From positions 1,235,567 to 1,299,566 of the forward strand of contig OY754980.1 of the NCBI GenBank assembly GCA_963576475.1: a stretch of DNA of 64,000 nucleotides. Reading direction: 5' to 3'. Below the pieces are notes generated by a model. That model saw only the letters and a program-made list of their open reading frames with translations, made no database searches and was not told the origin of the DNA. This DNA comes from Molanna angustata. Its lineage: Eukaryota; Arthropoda; Insecta; Trichoptera; Molannidae. Position numbers and translations under genes: made by a program. Positions 1 to 12,473 of the stretch are shown here, piece after piece (positions within the stretch are counted from its first letter, which is position 1; every line of letters begins with the position of its first letter).

Positions 1-3000
1 TCCAAAAAATCTAAACCATCAAAAGATGTCCCAGTTGATGAAATAAAGAATGACATTGTCAATGAAAAATCAACCAAAAATGACACAGAAAGAAGCCTCA
101 AAAAAAGTCAAAAAGAAACTGTTGCAATCAATAGTAAAGTGTCTAAGGGTCTTAAGTCAGATTCCAATAGCAAAGCAAAAACCAACTCTGTGACTTTAAA
201 AGATAAATTAAAAATAGAATCGGTCGATAAGAAGATATCGAAAAAGCCTTCAAAGAATGACACAGTAAAAAAATCTAAAGCAATTGAAAATCAAACAAAA
301 TTAAAATCCACTAAACCTAATGAAATAGAAAATAAAGAAATTGTCAATCTCAGCAAAATGGAAACAGACAACGAAGTGGAAGTGGCGCCAAGAAATGAAA
401 TAAACAGTCGAGTTGAACTGAAAGATATAATCGACGACGACGATGATTCTACTTTAAAATCTCAAGAAATCAACATTGACAATGTGCTTGAAAATGTTAG
501 CCCACCCATGGAATCGAGATCCAAAGAGTCAAAGGAAAAAACATTGGATACAGAAGAAAAACCGATACAGCCTAAAGAAATTGTTCGTCCCCAAAGTGGA
601 GTAAGGAGACAAATGAGTAGCAAATTAACTTTACAAAAGACAATCATCGATAACAATAGTATTTTATTAGATAATGAAACTAGCATTACGAGTTCACCGT
701 TCGGTCAGAATTTACAAAGTGTCCAAGAGCCTTTGAAAAGCATAGAAAATAACGAAACTTTAAATAATGGATCTGGTGATTCCAGGACGCGCAGTGTTAG
801 GACAGCATCGAGTAAAAAAAGCATGAAAAAAACGGAACCTGTGAAAGCTACTAAAAGTATGAGCATCGAAAGTAGAAGCGATGCTGATGTATTAGACCTT
901 AAATCTTTATCGTCCGAATCGGAACATAGAGAACAGGTAGTGCCGAAAACAACATTACGGCCACCAAGCGTTAGACCATCCTCAGCACGACCGGGAGCTC
1001 CGAGACTCAAGGACCATAACACAGATGTCATTGTATCCATCGCAGAACCAGTTATAGTTGGGAAAGTTCACGTCATTGTAGAAAACTATGATAACCAACA
1101 AGAGGTAAAAAAATAATCATGCCAATCAATTTGTTTAAAGTTCTTTTTATCAACATCAATATGATGATTGATTGTAAATTTAAATAGTAGTCAAATGAAA
1201 CAGAATATGGGAATAGTACTTTATAATGCAATAAAACTCGGACACTATCTAGTGGTAACTTTTGTGAACTATATACAAAATAAAAAAGATAGTAGCTTGA
1301 AAGTTTTCATTAATGCTCAATAGATGACATTAGCATATTATATAATTAATTACTTTCGAGAAAAAGATTAAATATTTTCAAAAAATTACAGATTCTCAGT
1401 AAAAAGTATAATTGATAAAACTAGCTGAGCAAGCTAATAAATTGATTGCATAAACTAGCAGTTTTATGTCTCTGCCCCCCTAGACAACGTGTCATTTAGC
1501 TCAAGAAAAGATAACTCAATAGAAGTGACAGTTGTCACGTGACTGGCAACTGTCACTTCATATTGTCATATTGAGTTATCTTTTCTTGAGCTAAATGACA
1601 CGTTGTCTAAGGGGGCTGATTTTACGATTCTTCTTCTTCAGCTTATTTCCGTCCACTCTTTTTGACTCCACGTCGTCTTGTCCTGTGCAGTTTAATTTTA
1701 CAATTAATGTTTTATATTTTTTTTTGTTTCCAAGTTATTAATTTTACTACCAAAACTTTTTATTTTTCTTGCAGGACGACGAAGGTAGTGTTGAGGTGAT
1801 GCAAATGGTTCCAGAAGACAATATTATAAATACAGAGAATAATATAGAATTAAAACCCGATGTTACAAGCAGTCACGGTCACTTGGTTCAAAGAATTCTC
1901 GAAACACAAAAGGAACTATTAAATGATGATGCAGCAAAAGTGGAAATTGTAAGCTCAAAATAAGAAAAAAAACATGGATGAATGTTCTTTTATGAAAAGA
2001 ATTTTGAATCTAAGCTTAGCATGATTGTAAAGTATAATATAGGTATATCGATGGCAGAGCGGTTAGTGCCAGTGATCGCGAGTTCGAATCCTGCCTCAAC
2101 TGATTTCGTTCACCTATAGCACAAGCATTAATGCTTAATTTAGGGAATGTAGGAAGATGTATATGTACTTGTTTAACAAGGACATATTAATATTTTTCTA
2201 AAAAAAACATTGGGGAGTTTTTAATAGTAAGAACCATGTGAATGGTATCTTGAAGTATGGGAAAGTAAGACGTAGAACATGTATGAAACAATGCATAATT
2301 TATTTTTAAGGAATGGGAATATGGAGCAAGAAGAGAAAGGGAAGCTTCATATAAGGAAATAGAAAGTATTCGCAATGGATTACAATCACTATCGAGGGCC
2401 TCCAATCCATTAGGTAAACTTATGGACTATATTCAAGAAGATGTTGAAGTGATGAGACAAGAGCTGATGCAATGGAGGGATGCTCGTCACACAGCTACTA
2501 CTGAACTTAAACATCAACAAAGGTAACATATTATTTAAGTCAATGAGTTATTTATATTTCTCTATAATTTCATCTGTCAAAACTTTCGTAATGTACATGT
2601 TCTTTTATTCAATGATGTCTTTAATTTATTTTCTATTTGAAGTACCTTGTGCTAATTTTTGATTTTGGTGTCTGTATAGTACGAAAGTTGTATCTTTAAT
2701 AATATGCTGTGAGGCACTGGTTTAGAATAGTGCTTACACTCTATAGAGAATATGCATGTGTGAGGGATATGAATAGTGCTTACACTCTATAGAGAACATG
2801 CATGTGTGAGGGATATGAATAGTGCTTACACTCTATAGAGAACATGCATGTGTGAGGGATATGAATAGTGCTTACACTCTATAGAGAACATGCATGTGTG
2901 AGGGATATGAATAGTGCTTACACTCTATAGAGAACATGCATGTGTGAGGGATATGAATAGTGCTTACACTCTATAGAGAACATGCATGTGTGAGGGATAT

Positions 3001-4111
3001 GAGATATGAATAGTGCTTACACTCTATAGAGAACATGCATGTGTGAGGGATATGAATAGTGCTTACACTCTATAGAGAACATGCATGTGTGAGGGATATG
3101 AATAGTGCTTACACTCTATAGAGAACATGCATGTGTGAGGGATATGAATAGTGCTTACACTCTATAGAGAACATGCATGTGAGGGATATGAATAGTGCTT
3201 ACACTCTATAGAGAACATGCATGTGAGGGATATGAATAGTGCTTACACTCTATAGAGAACTTACATGTGTGAGGGAGGATATGAATAAAAAAGAATGAAT
3301 TAAAGGTAAAAAAAAAAACGGCGATCACGAAAATACCAACGAAAGCCTTGAAATATTACAGTTTAATTAAAAATTTAACTATAAAAATTAAATTTTTCAT
3401 CAAAATTATAAACAGTCTTGTCATTGGTTGATCACTCTATGATGCCACACATCACAATGGATAACTCATTTTGACGTATTGTCTATAGACTTTTGCACTT
3501 TGTTGTGTATATGTCACTCATTTCACGATCCAAATTAACCTTTTTAGCGCGTACTTCCAAATACATACATACCATCATGCCATATCCCTTAGGGGGTAAG
3601 CAGAGATAACCGAACGCACGCCATAATCCTCTATTTTTGCACACATTCCTAGCTTACTTTACATCCATGCATCGTTGATTTTTCAAGCTTCTTATATTTC
3701 CTTCTTTTAAAATATCATTCACATGGTCATGCCAACCCTTTCTGGGGCGGCCCCTGCTATTCACTCCATCTCTTACACCCATGTATATTTTTTTGGTCAG
3801 TCGTTCATCATTCATTCTTTCAATATGTCCAAACTTCCAAATATGTTTTCCAAATTGCTTTAAAAAGCTTTATAAAACAAATAAAAACATAAAAAAATTT
3901 CCTCATATTTTCTATTATTTTTTGTACCATTTTTTAAGTAAAAGAGTTGTTTTGTTTTAGATTGACAGAGCAACAAATTCAACCACTAGAAGCAAAACTG
4001 AAGCAGTTGGAAGTCAGTATTACCGAACAGACAGAATTAATTCACACAGTTAAATCTAATATACATAGAAATGCTTTAAAAATTACCAAACTCATTGATG
4101 GAGATGATTAG
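1..4111 (+). CDS. TRAF3IP1: TRAF3-interacting protein 1 / IFT54, 3' part (four exons)
   Basis: Exons: 1-1104 (open at the window start), 1775-1948, 2311-2522, 3961-4111; all introns are GT-AG and the phases agree. The family is a component of the intraflagellar transport B complex that binds microtubules through an N-terminal calponin-homology-like domain, which must lie upstream of this window. The first exon encodes a long, lysine/serine/glutamate-rich disordered linker, then the family-like RPPSVRPSSARPGAPRLK segment and a short conserved hydrophobic stretch (DVIVSIAEPVIVGKVHVI). The later exons encode the C-terminal coiled coil (LVQRILETQKELL, PLGKLMDYIQEDVEVM, LTEQQIQPLEAKLKQLE) seen in TRAF3IP1 proteins, ending DGDD-stop at 4109-4111. 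In insects IFT genes are usually used in ciliated sensory neurons (family knowledge). Introns contain a hairpin MITE, a SINE, a 46-bp minisatellite and a LINE tail. The identification rests on recognised motifs, not a search. Confidence 0.9.
1476..1615. mobile_element. Hairpin MITE, copy 1 (intron of IFT54)
   Basis: A near-palindromic element. The left arm CCCCCTAGACAACGTGTCAT is answered by ATGACACGTTGTCTAAGGGGG on the right, and the symmetry continues inwards through AGCTCAAGAAAAGATAACTC to a centre around GTCACGTGAC. A related copy lies at 33121-33260, so this is a dispersed family of non-coding inverted-repeat elements. Confidence 0.8.
2044..2175 (+). mobile_element. tRNA-headed SINE, family 1, copy 1
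   Basis: It has a pol III A-box-like start (TGGCAGAGCGGTTAGTG) and B box (AGTTCGAATCCTGCC), followed by a shared tail (TTTCGTTCACCTAT, GGAAGATGTATATGTACTTG, TTTAACAAGGA). Longer copy at 41897-42070, truncated copy at 38499-38590. This copy lacks about 20 bases between the A and B boxes. Confidence 0.8.
2725..3290 (+). repeat. 46-bp minisatellite, about 12 copies
   Basis: The unit begins GAATAGTGCTTACACTCTAT and ends CATGTGTGAGGGATAT, repeating at 2725, 2771, 2817 and so on. One junction has a small insertion near 3001, and the last units lose two bases (GTGTGAGG becomes GTGAGG). It sits in an IFT54 intron. The core GAATAGTGCTTACACTC resembles a segment of the dispersed repeat at 47560-47830. 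Confidence 0.9.
3560..3850 (-). pseudogene. Non-LTR retrotransposon ORF C-terminus (GRPRKGWHDHV family)
   Basis: Minus-strand translation reads FGHIERMNDERLTKKIYMGV, then SRGRPRKGWHDHVNDILKEG, then a stop-interrupted cysteine-bearing tail. This is the usual end of a LINE endonuclease/reverse-transcriptase ORF, truncated at its 5' side. Related fragments: 18455-18730, 19195-19265, 29450-29690 and 44885-45070, all in the same orientation. Confidence 0.75.
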
Positions 4112-4221
4112 ATTAGATCGGGATATTACAAATATTAAATAATATATTGTGTATTTTTTACACATCATACTTCTACACTTCATATCATCACTATATTTTT
4201 AACACTTATTTGATTACATAG

Positions 4222-4227
4222 AATAAA
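4222..4227 (+). terminator. Poly(A) signal of the IFT54 gene
   Basis: An AATAAA hexamer lies about 110 bases after the IFT54 stop codon in AT-rich sequence. It is the nearest canonical polyadenylation signal downstream on this strand. Confidence 0.55.
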
Positions 4228-4269
4228 GAACTAGTTTTATGTTTCTTCTTTTTCAATGGCGCTACAGCC

Positions 4270-4640
4270 CAAATTGAGCCTTGGCCTCCTTATTTTCTCA
4301 GCTGCCACTCTTAGAGACTTGCAGGAGCTGTGCCACATCTCTCCTTATATAATCCTCTTAATCTCCCAATCTTTCTCCTGATTGTCTGTGGTAGTCGCAT
4401 GTTTGGTATTCTTTGTACATTGTCAGCCCATCTCAACTTAAGTAGTCTCATATGGGTTGAAATGTTAGGGGCTTTATAAATGTTGTCTCCTCGTTTATCC
4501 TTATGCGCCACTCTTCCCCCTTTCTTCACTGGACCACAGATTCAACAAAGAACTCTCGGTTTGGACGTATATCACAGTCAGTGTTAGAGCCTCACATCTG
4601 TAAGCCAACTCAGTCCTAATGGTTGTCTTATATAATATCA
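4270..4640 (-). pseudogene. Second LINE reverse-transcriptase C-terminal fragment
   Basis: Minus-strand translation includes STHMRLLKLRWADNVQRIPN followed by MRLPQTIRRKIGRLRG. This resembles the 'LRWAGHVQRM' segment near the end of non-LTR retrotransposon polymerases. No intact ORF; immediately downstream of the IFT54 poly(A) signal. Confidence 0.65.
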
Positions 4641-4796
4641 ATTTTGTCTTCGTGTTCGACACTGACTGTTATCGGTCTATCGTAGAGTGTTGATGATGGT
4701 TAGTGCTTGTAAAGAAATATCAGTGAAAGTATGACTAGAGTTTTATTCTATGTATGTCATCAGTTTCACTATCTATTGTCCACGGACTAACTTAAT

Positions 4797-5000
4797 TGAC
4801 CGACCACTGTGGCACAGTTGGTAAGCCATTTGGCTTTTTTGCAGGCGTTCTGGGTTCGATCCCCAGCAGAGGAGAAATTCATTTCTCACGTAATTCTTGC
4901 TTCTCTGGCCTGGAAACACTAGTCAGTTGGAAGAAATTGCCATACGGTAATAAACTCACCACTTGTACAGGTGCAAGGAAGTGCTTATTATAATTATTAT
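4797..5000 (+). mobile_element. tRNA-headed SINE, family 2, copy 1
   Basis: tRNA-like head GACCACTGTGGCACAGTTGG with B box TGGGTTCGATCCCCAG, then the tail GAGAAATTCATTTCTCACG, TTCTCTGGCCTGG and TGCAAGGAAGTGCTTATT. Minus-strand relatives lie at 39885-40062 and 58437-58580. Confidence 0.8.
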
Positions 5001-5379
5001 GTATGAAAAAATATTGATTCCTTATCATACATAACATAAAAAAAACCACTTGACTACACATGTGTATTATATAATATATGTACATAGGTATAGTAGTTAT
5101 TTATTAATGTGCAATATTCACCATAATAGATTTTTCACATAATATCATGGAGATATATCTTCATTATATTTTACAAATCAACTATATTTGTATCCTTGTA
5201 CTAATAAATTTTATTATTTAATTTTAAAATGTTAACTGAATAAGTAACAAAAGAAATTATATTACAATAAATAAAAATATAAAAAAAAAATTCTCAGAGA
5301 TTTCAAGTTTTTTAATTATTAGAATTTTTATAATCCTTACCCAGCTTATGCAACCTATAATTCTTAACATTCATTTAAT

Positions 5380-5760
5380 TCATGTCTTAAGAAACCATAT
5401 AAACCTATTGGAAATCAAATATGTTAGTATTTTCAACATTTCCATAGTGAATGTTCGTCACACAAATTTAAAATTCCTAGCATAAATTCACATAATTAAA
5501 AATATCCTTTTTAGAGCATTTTTTTTAATCACCCTATAGAGAAATAATCTTTTATGGGCTTAAAGAATGTATAAAATCAAAGTGAATGTTCCTGATATTT
5601 TTTTTCATTTCAAGTCAGATTTGTTATAACACATAATATAAAACCTTTATATATGTGTTTTAGTAACACGTAACTTCGTAGTGCATTGGGCAATATTAAT
5701 ATATTATTATGTTTTCAGTCACTACAGTTAATTGTACTTTCATGCATCTTCTGCCACATC
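5380..5760 (-). repeat. Dispersed repeat, copy 1
   Basis: Shares several blocks in reverse orientation with 44150-44660: TAGTGACTGAAAACAT, AATGCACTACGAAGTTACG, and TGACGAACATTCACTA near the other end. Non-coding, class unknown. Confidence 0.6.
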
Positions 5761-5979
5761 CATGTCTCATTAGCATACACTATAGTCGGTATGACGGTAC
5801 AGCTGTGTACCACGAACATCGCTTGCCTAGAAATAATTGGGTCTTGAATGTAGAGCATCCTCAATAATCCAAATTAGCAAACTACCCTGTTCGGATTATC
5901 AGGGTTTTGACAAAAAAAAAATAAAAAACCAACAGTTTTTTCGGAAACTTATGAAAATCATTATGAAAATCTTCCAGCC

Positions 5980-6560
5980 TTGCGGTGGCAAGAGCGATCA
6001 AAGGATTAACCACATGGAAACAGTCGGTTGTAACATTTGTAAAACTGGGACAAAAAGTCAGACTTACAATAAAGAAATTAGTATCAATAATTGGGAAGTC
6101 AGATGACTGGCATATCCTAATGGATACGAGAAAAGAGAGACATAACCTTCCAAAGGAGATCTGTATCTCGTCTCTTAGGCCTGACTTGACAATATAGGTA
6201 CTCTCTTTCATTGAAAAGAGTTATTTATGTGGAGCTGACTGTTCCATGGGACACAAATATTACAAAAAACCACCAATACAAACTAAACAAGTATAAGGAA
6301 CTGGTAGAAAAAACAGGCTTTAGAACAAATTATATATGCTGTAAAGGTGGGGGCGAGAGGCCCGCCCGCAAAATCTTTATATTCCTACTTTAAAGACCTG
6401 GGTCTCCATAGAGGTAAAATAAAATTTTGGATAGTGGTAAAAGCAGCATTATCCGCACCCTATTGAAATTTGGTTGCACAGGGGAGTAGAGTATCAGTCG
6501 GAGATTGGTGGGTGAGTGGTGAGCGTGACTTGAGTCATAAAGGGGACCCTTAATCCCGCA
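5980..6560 (+). pseudogene. Retroelement polymerase C-terminal domain remnant
   Basis: Joining short frames gives a degraded protein: SDDWHILMDTRKERHNLP, ISSLRPDLTI, EKRVIYVELTVPWD, YKLNKYKELVEKTGF, then in another frame VKVGARGPPAKSLYSYFKDL and FWIVVKAALSAPY. The pattern 'RPDxxI...VELTVPW...KYxxLV...G' is typical of the C-terminal domain of certain non-LTR retrotransposons. At least two frame changes and stops. A related 3' segment (GTGAGTGGTGAGCGTGACTT) recurs inverted at 45720-45790. Confidence 0.7.
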
Positions 6561-6832
6561 TACATGGTCACAAGTCCATGTGGCTCGCCTGTTCTGGCTG
6601 GTTCTCTGGTCGTCTGTGCTCGTGGGCCTGGATTCACGAATCCAGTGAAACCACGATTGCCTTTCTCTTTTGTATCTTAATTCATCAATTTGAATCTGGC
6701 GAGTGGGTCTATTTTAAATTTGGTGCAGCTAATTTTGTCCAAGAAAACAAAAATTCCCTTATAATAAATTATTTCGAAACCTCATTTTTTAAGATAAATA
6801 CAAAATACATTGCAGTAGTAAACATTTATTAT

Positions 6833-7780
6833 AAACTAGTTGCATGTAACACATGAGATCCAACTGTAGATGGCGATAGTATGTATAATTGAAGAATACG
6901 TACCACACTATTAACACAAATTAATAATTATTTTAAGATATTTTGTTTTCTATATAAAACATGTAGGTATGTATGTCAGGATAGGATAGTATGGAGGGTC
7001 AGTCTGTTTTTCCTACCCGGAATATGAAAACAGCATGATGGTATGTATGTATGTTTGGAGATTAAGTAGGTATGAAACTATTGAGAAAGATATTGTGTAG
7101 TGTATACTGCCTTACAAATTGTATGAAATGATGTCACTAAATTCAATATTTATAAAAATTGTTAAAAATATTGAGAGATGTACTTCTACAATGTTCATAT
7201 TTTTAAATAAAATTAAATTAGATGTACTACTACAATGTTGGGGTGTTTCGACTTTTTCCAATTTTTTAAAACTTTGGAAATAAAGGCAGTTGAACACATA
7301 AATTTGAGATTTTTTCTATATTTATACCAATTTTTAACGTTCTAGCTTTTGTGGTTTTTGAGATATATGAAAAAATAAAGTAACAATTCAAAAGTTGATA
7401 ACCCCTGACAGAAACAAAATTCAAAATTCCAAGTATAAAAGTTTTGTAGACCTATAACTTTCTATATATTCTGAAATTAATTCTGGGCTTTATGTATTAA
7501 GCGGATCAAAAGTTATAAGGGGACACACACACACACACACAGATACACCAAATAAATGTTCTACTTCGAATTCTGAGTAAATCCATATTATATAGAACAT
7601 AATATATGCTGCGAAGCCTCTAAGTTGGTATTTTTTGGCTAAGTTGAAAAAACCATGAAAAATATAGACTTGATATACAAATCTTGCATATCTTGGCTTG
7701 ATATGTTAAGAGAAATAAATTCTCTTAATATATCAACAGTTGGATTTCAAAACACTAATACCAAAGTTTCCATAGACAAC
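6833..7780 (+). mobile_element. Dispersed non-autonomous element, copy 1
   Basis: Colinear with 38588-39600. Both begin AACTAGTTGCATGTAACACA, contain AGGATAGGATAGTATGGAGG, AAGTTGATAACCCCTGAC and GCGGATCAAAAGTTATAAGG, have a short CA or GACA run, and end with CTTGGCTT, a hairpin and CAGTTGGATT. No long ORF. Ends are estimated from where similarity stops. Confidence 0.75.
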
Positions 7781-10200
7781 AGCAATTATAAATAACATAA
7801 GCCAAAGAGGTTTTGCTAAAATATAGCCAGCATCGTCAAGAAGAAATAGTAATATAATTTTTCCGCTAAGCATGCTGGCTGTGTTTACTTTTTCATTATT
7901 TATTTGAATGAAACTTGTTTCAATACATTTATAATTAAATTAAAAACGAATATATGTAATTAATAAAAGTATTATTTAAATATATTTATTTATTATTTAT
8001 TACCAACTAAGTAGTACACTAAAAATTAACAATAGAAATGTATGTTTTTTTTATTGTACAATGTTCATAACTAGTTTTTGTATTTCTGATATAATTTTAG
8101 ATATATTTCATTTTGGGCAATTTCATGGCATGACTAGAAACAGTTTTAATTAATACAATAAATTGGTACATACCTACATCTGGTAATACTATTGTGATAT
8201 CATTTTTTTTAAATCCAAATTCACTATTTTATCATTAACGTATACATTATAAATAATTTGTCATTTTTGACGGTTCTCTTCCCAGTATGAGGATACTATG
8301 ATACAAAAATGTTGACAACAAAATGAAACATGGAATTGAATTTCGTTGTGATATTATCAATTGACAAATAGAAGGGACTCTTTTGGATTATTTGAAATGC
8401 TGTCTTAAATTAAGCAAGGAGACACTGTAAGTGTATAAAATAAGAAACACTGTCTACAACAGCAGTTCATAACCTTTTAAACCCAAAGTAAAAAAGTATT
8501 TTCAAGTGATAATAATATATAATGAATTATCTTATGTTACTAGTGAAGTGACATTGATCCATCTTTCGATCAATATTTAAAATATTCGATTAGTAATAAA
8601 ATTATGTTGGAAACTGATATTTAACATTTTCTTTAAAGTCGTTACGAGATTAAGTATCAATAGTCTAAGTCTTAAACAAAATAAGATATGTTAAAAAAAA
8701 TTCTTTTCAAAAGAGATTTTTAGTTAAATAAAATAGGAAGATTCTTATCTAAAACAAAAAAAGATACTGTGTAAAATGAGCAAATAATAAATTCCATATA
8801 ACATTTATGAACCCCTCACAAAAGCAGGAAAGAAGATATCAACTAAAATTCATAGCCTTTTTGATGACTATTGTTGTTCAAAATTGTATATTTTTGTTTT
8901 TATGTGATGTAACAATAATGGCAACAAACAAATAAATATTTACCTCAAGTATGTAATAATTTTATATTTAAATATATTTTTTACTACTAAATAATTCAAA
9001 TGTCCTGTTCAATTCTTCTACAGAAATATTTGGTGAATGACGAATAAAATTCAATGAACAACAAAAAAAGTATTAATAAATCTGTATCTGATACTGAGAT
9101 AACCAACACTTGTTTGACAGAAATCAGAGTAATGCTACCATACAAAATGATGAGACTTTATATTATAATTTTTAAAGATATTTTCTAGAAATTGAAATAA
9201 AAAATTAAACAAACAACACAAGAAAAATAAATACTTAGTTCAAAACTCAAATTCATTACAAAGTATTGATGTAAGTACATTTTGTACACATATAGACAAT
9301 CAATTATTTGATTTTATGCTAAACAATTACTGTTACATTGTTTTACCTACAATAATTTATTATATTTGTGACCGGTTTCAGAAATAACTGCTCCCTCATC
9401 TAACGAAAACTGTAATGTTAGATAGGTAGTTTCACATATCACAAATATTAATGAAAATATATTTACGAGATTTATGCTAATACATAAATGGGTTGGAATT
9501 AATATTAATGTTGTAAGAAAATGTTTTCATAATGAAAATGTAAAATAAATATTAAGCGTAAAAAACAGATTTGTGATCATCCCGAATAATGACGTCATTT
9601 AATGTCACCATTCATTTTTTATATTACTATTTTTATTGATTCTTCCCCACATGTTATGACGTATTCGAGCCGTGGCTAAAAACCTTGCCGTTGTATGCAA
9701 CGGATATTTCTCAAAATATTTTTTTCTTTTTTTGAGAGGCAAGGATTTTTTTCTTTCACAGATATTCTTTACAGAATGATATGTAAGCCACAAAAATGCA
9801 TAGCACGAAAATTAACTAGTGGAGCCCTCTCGATTAGCAATCTTGGCACCATAATACAAAAAGAACAATCAACGAATGTGAATAGAAGATTCACACTCTT
9901 GGACATTATTGTAGTTATATTTAGAATATTATGATCATGGGTGTGAAAGATACAGCCAAAGATTAACTGGCCTAAAGAGATTTATTATCAATCCATGTAC
10001 AGCCATCAAAAAATCTAGAATGACTCAAACAAGTGATATAATCTTAATTCATAGTTTACAAAATATAAGTTCGTTCATTTAATCCCAACGTAAAAAAAAA
10101 TTCACTCATAAGAATGTGATTTAGGTGTACAAAGGAATAAAAAGTTTAAATAAATCTACAACGAACACCTCAGTTTCCGATAAAGAAGCAGTTAGATCTG
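7780..10200. other. AT-rich intergenic stretch, nothing recognised
   Basis: No convincing coding exon, tRNA-like head or long inverted repeat was seen. Short frames around 9605-9934 overlap on both strands and show no family motif. Confidence 0.5.
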
Positions 10201-10203
10201 AAA

Positions 10204-11120
10204 CAGCAGGCCAAGTCAGTAAAAAAGTCGAGATCCGACAATGTATCGCCGTTCTTCTCGCCATGTTTACGCCCGTGACGACAGTTCGTAGTCACTAAGC
10301 GCTGTCGAGTTCGTAAATGCACTTATTAGTATTTGTCGCCGCTAGGCTGGCTTGCGGTACATTTTTGAATTATCATTTATGGCAATACACAATATGTTCC
10401 CCATGATTTGAATAAATGTCAAATTTGTTTACATAAATTTGTTAAATAAATATAATATGGTCATATTTTAAGCACGAAAGCAAGTTATAATACGATTAAA
10501 TTAAGTTTCTTTTTTGTTTATTGAATGTTTTGAGAGTAATTTTAAAAATTATTTTTAATTATATTTCGATCAATTTATCAAGTGTGATGACAGCAGCGTG
10601 TTATATTTTTACTAAAAACCACGCCGAATTTTCTTTTGTTAAGTGTTAAAATACATAAGTGATAAAATAGCTCACAAGAATACTTTCTCAAAATCAAAAT
10701 TTATTTCAAATCTATACCTACGGAAAACATTTACGGACGCATATTTCCAATAAATATGTAACCATATAAAACTTTTGTTACGCGGTAATTAACAATAAAA
10801 GAATAACGCGGAATATTTAAGGGGTTTGAAGAATCTCTTAAACGGCGTTGTTTAACCCGTTTATATAATTATTCTCAAAATAAATATGAAATTCGGCATT
10901 GTTTGCGTAAAAAATGACATTCAATTCAACATGGCGGCGTTAGATCTTGTCACTCGACTCGATGTCGACCCAATCTCGCCGTCAAATAAGTGGGCGAGAA
11001 CGATTCGACGCGTTATCTGCTTAGTGACTACCAAAACTGTCAAAATATCGATTAGTCGATATTTTGACAGTTAATCTCGACATTTATCGGTCGAGATCTA
11101 CTTACAGACTTAGCCTGCTG
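10204..11120. mobile_element. TIR element (about 0.9 kb) with internal palindrome
   Basis: The left end CAGCAGGCCAAGTCAGTAAA...TCGAGAT matches the reverse complement of the right end (CAGCAGGCTAAGTCTGTAAG...TCGAGAT). Inside, 11035-11072 is a palindrome with arms AACTGTCAAAATATCGA around TTAG. The short internal frame shows no transposase motif, so it is probably non-autonomous. No clear target duplication was found. Confidence 0.65.
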
Positions 11121-11737
11121 GTTGTTAATTTCAACAATTTTAATATCCTCGGTGTGGTCACAACTCTTTTATTGGGTTTTACCAAACAACCAACATAAAA
11201 ATAATTGCAATATATTATTGCACGAATAATAAATAAACACATTGAGTGCATATAGTCCCCTGAGTAACACAAAAACTTACACAAAAAGTATACGACTTAT
11301 TTTATAATAAAAAGTTATCCTTACTCAAATAAGTCCCTTAAAAGTATTACAAGCTTTAAACATTATATCTGTGAAAGGTATTTTTGTTTTATTTCGAGAA
11401 ACAATATATATATGTACATATAAAGGGATATAAAAGTAAAAAATCCACTTGACAACAATTTGTAACCTGCCACTTTCATCTTTAAAGAAATATGAAAATT
11501 CTTCAACCAAACAATAAAATATGCAGTCACTACATGGAAAACTATCAATTTATACAATTTGATAAGTATCAAATTTTAAAACTATGAATATGCCAAGTAC
11601 CATAGTATAATTCATCTTTAATACTCTTAAATTATAGTGTTGTTTTAATTTCAAATATATTCTGTGAAAGCAGCTTATTGTGATCACCATATTAAAAATG
11701 ATTAGTACAAACTGTATACATAGATAACCAAAAGTAA

Positions 11738-12473
11738 GGTAATTGTTTATAAGTACTGTTCCTCGCCAATCGCAATAATTTTTATATCAATAGTTAGATA
11801 AACGCGTATAGGTATATTACGGGAAAATAAATTTTATTTGACGGTCATGCTTTAAATATTTATAAAAAATAAAATTGCGAGAAATGTATGAAGGAATCCA
11901 TAGTAAAAATGGTTGGTTTCCTGACTACTCAAGTTTCCGAAATTCACCTCCAGACTTGAACACTAGCGCAATACAATTATATTACAACATAATGTTTAAA
12001 TTATACTCACATTTTCATTTCTTTAAAAAATTATGAATTATTTTGATAATTATAACTACATACAAACCTAACCAACTATTTTTACCAAAAGATTGGTTTG
12101 AATAGGTTGGTTAAGGTAGTTTGTAGTTATTTGTGAACGAGTTGCATCATACACTGTATTATAATATTTATACCACGGGTGTGAATGTGGCACGCAATTT
12201 GCATTATTGTTAAGAATTTGCTTTCAAAACGCTAGTAGTTTGGGGGCAGTATCGCCACCTAGCGGTGAATTTCGAAAATTCAAATAGTGTCAGGAAACTA
12301 ACAAATTGTAATGGATTCCTCCATACATTTTTCGTAAGTATTTATTTTTATATAATTTTTTAAAGCCTTACCGCCAAAAGTTTTTATTTTTCCCGTAATA
12401 TATACGCGTTTATCTATCTATTAATACAAAAATTATTGTGATCGGCCAGGGACAGTACTTGTAAGCAATTACC
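11738..12473. mobile_element. Long-TIR MITE with 8-bp target duplication
   Basis: Ends GGTAATTG / CAATTACC, with about 250-bp imperfect inverted arms; shared blocks include AAGTACTGT, GATAAACGCGTATA, GGAATCCAT and CGAAATTCACC. The centre near 12050-12128 is a further inverted pair around CCAACTATTTTTACCAAAAG. It is flanked by AAAAGTAA at 11730-11737 and 12474-12481, an 8-bp direct repeat as expected of hAT-type insertion. No coding capacity. Confidence 0.85.

Noticed and set aside
705..1040. Minus frame inside the IFT54 exon
   Set aside because: It is the shadow of the recognised plus-strand exon.
2725..3290. CRISPR-like direct repeats
   Set aside because: Units are contiguous without unique spacers, and the context is a eukaryotic intron.
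10886..11074. Short plus frame with a Met start
   Set aside because: It ends inside a palindrome of the TIR element and has no transposase motif.
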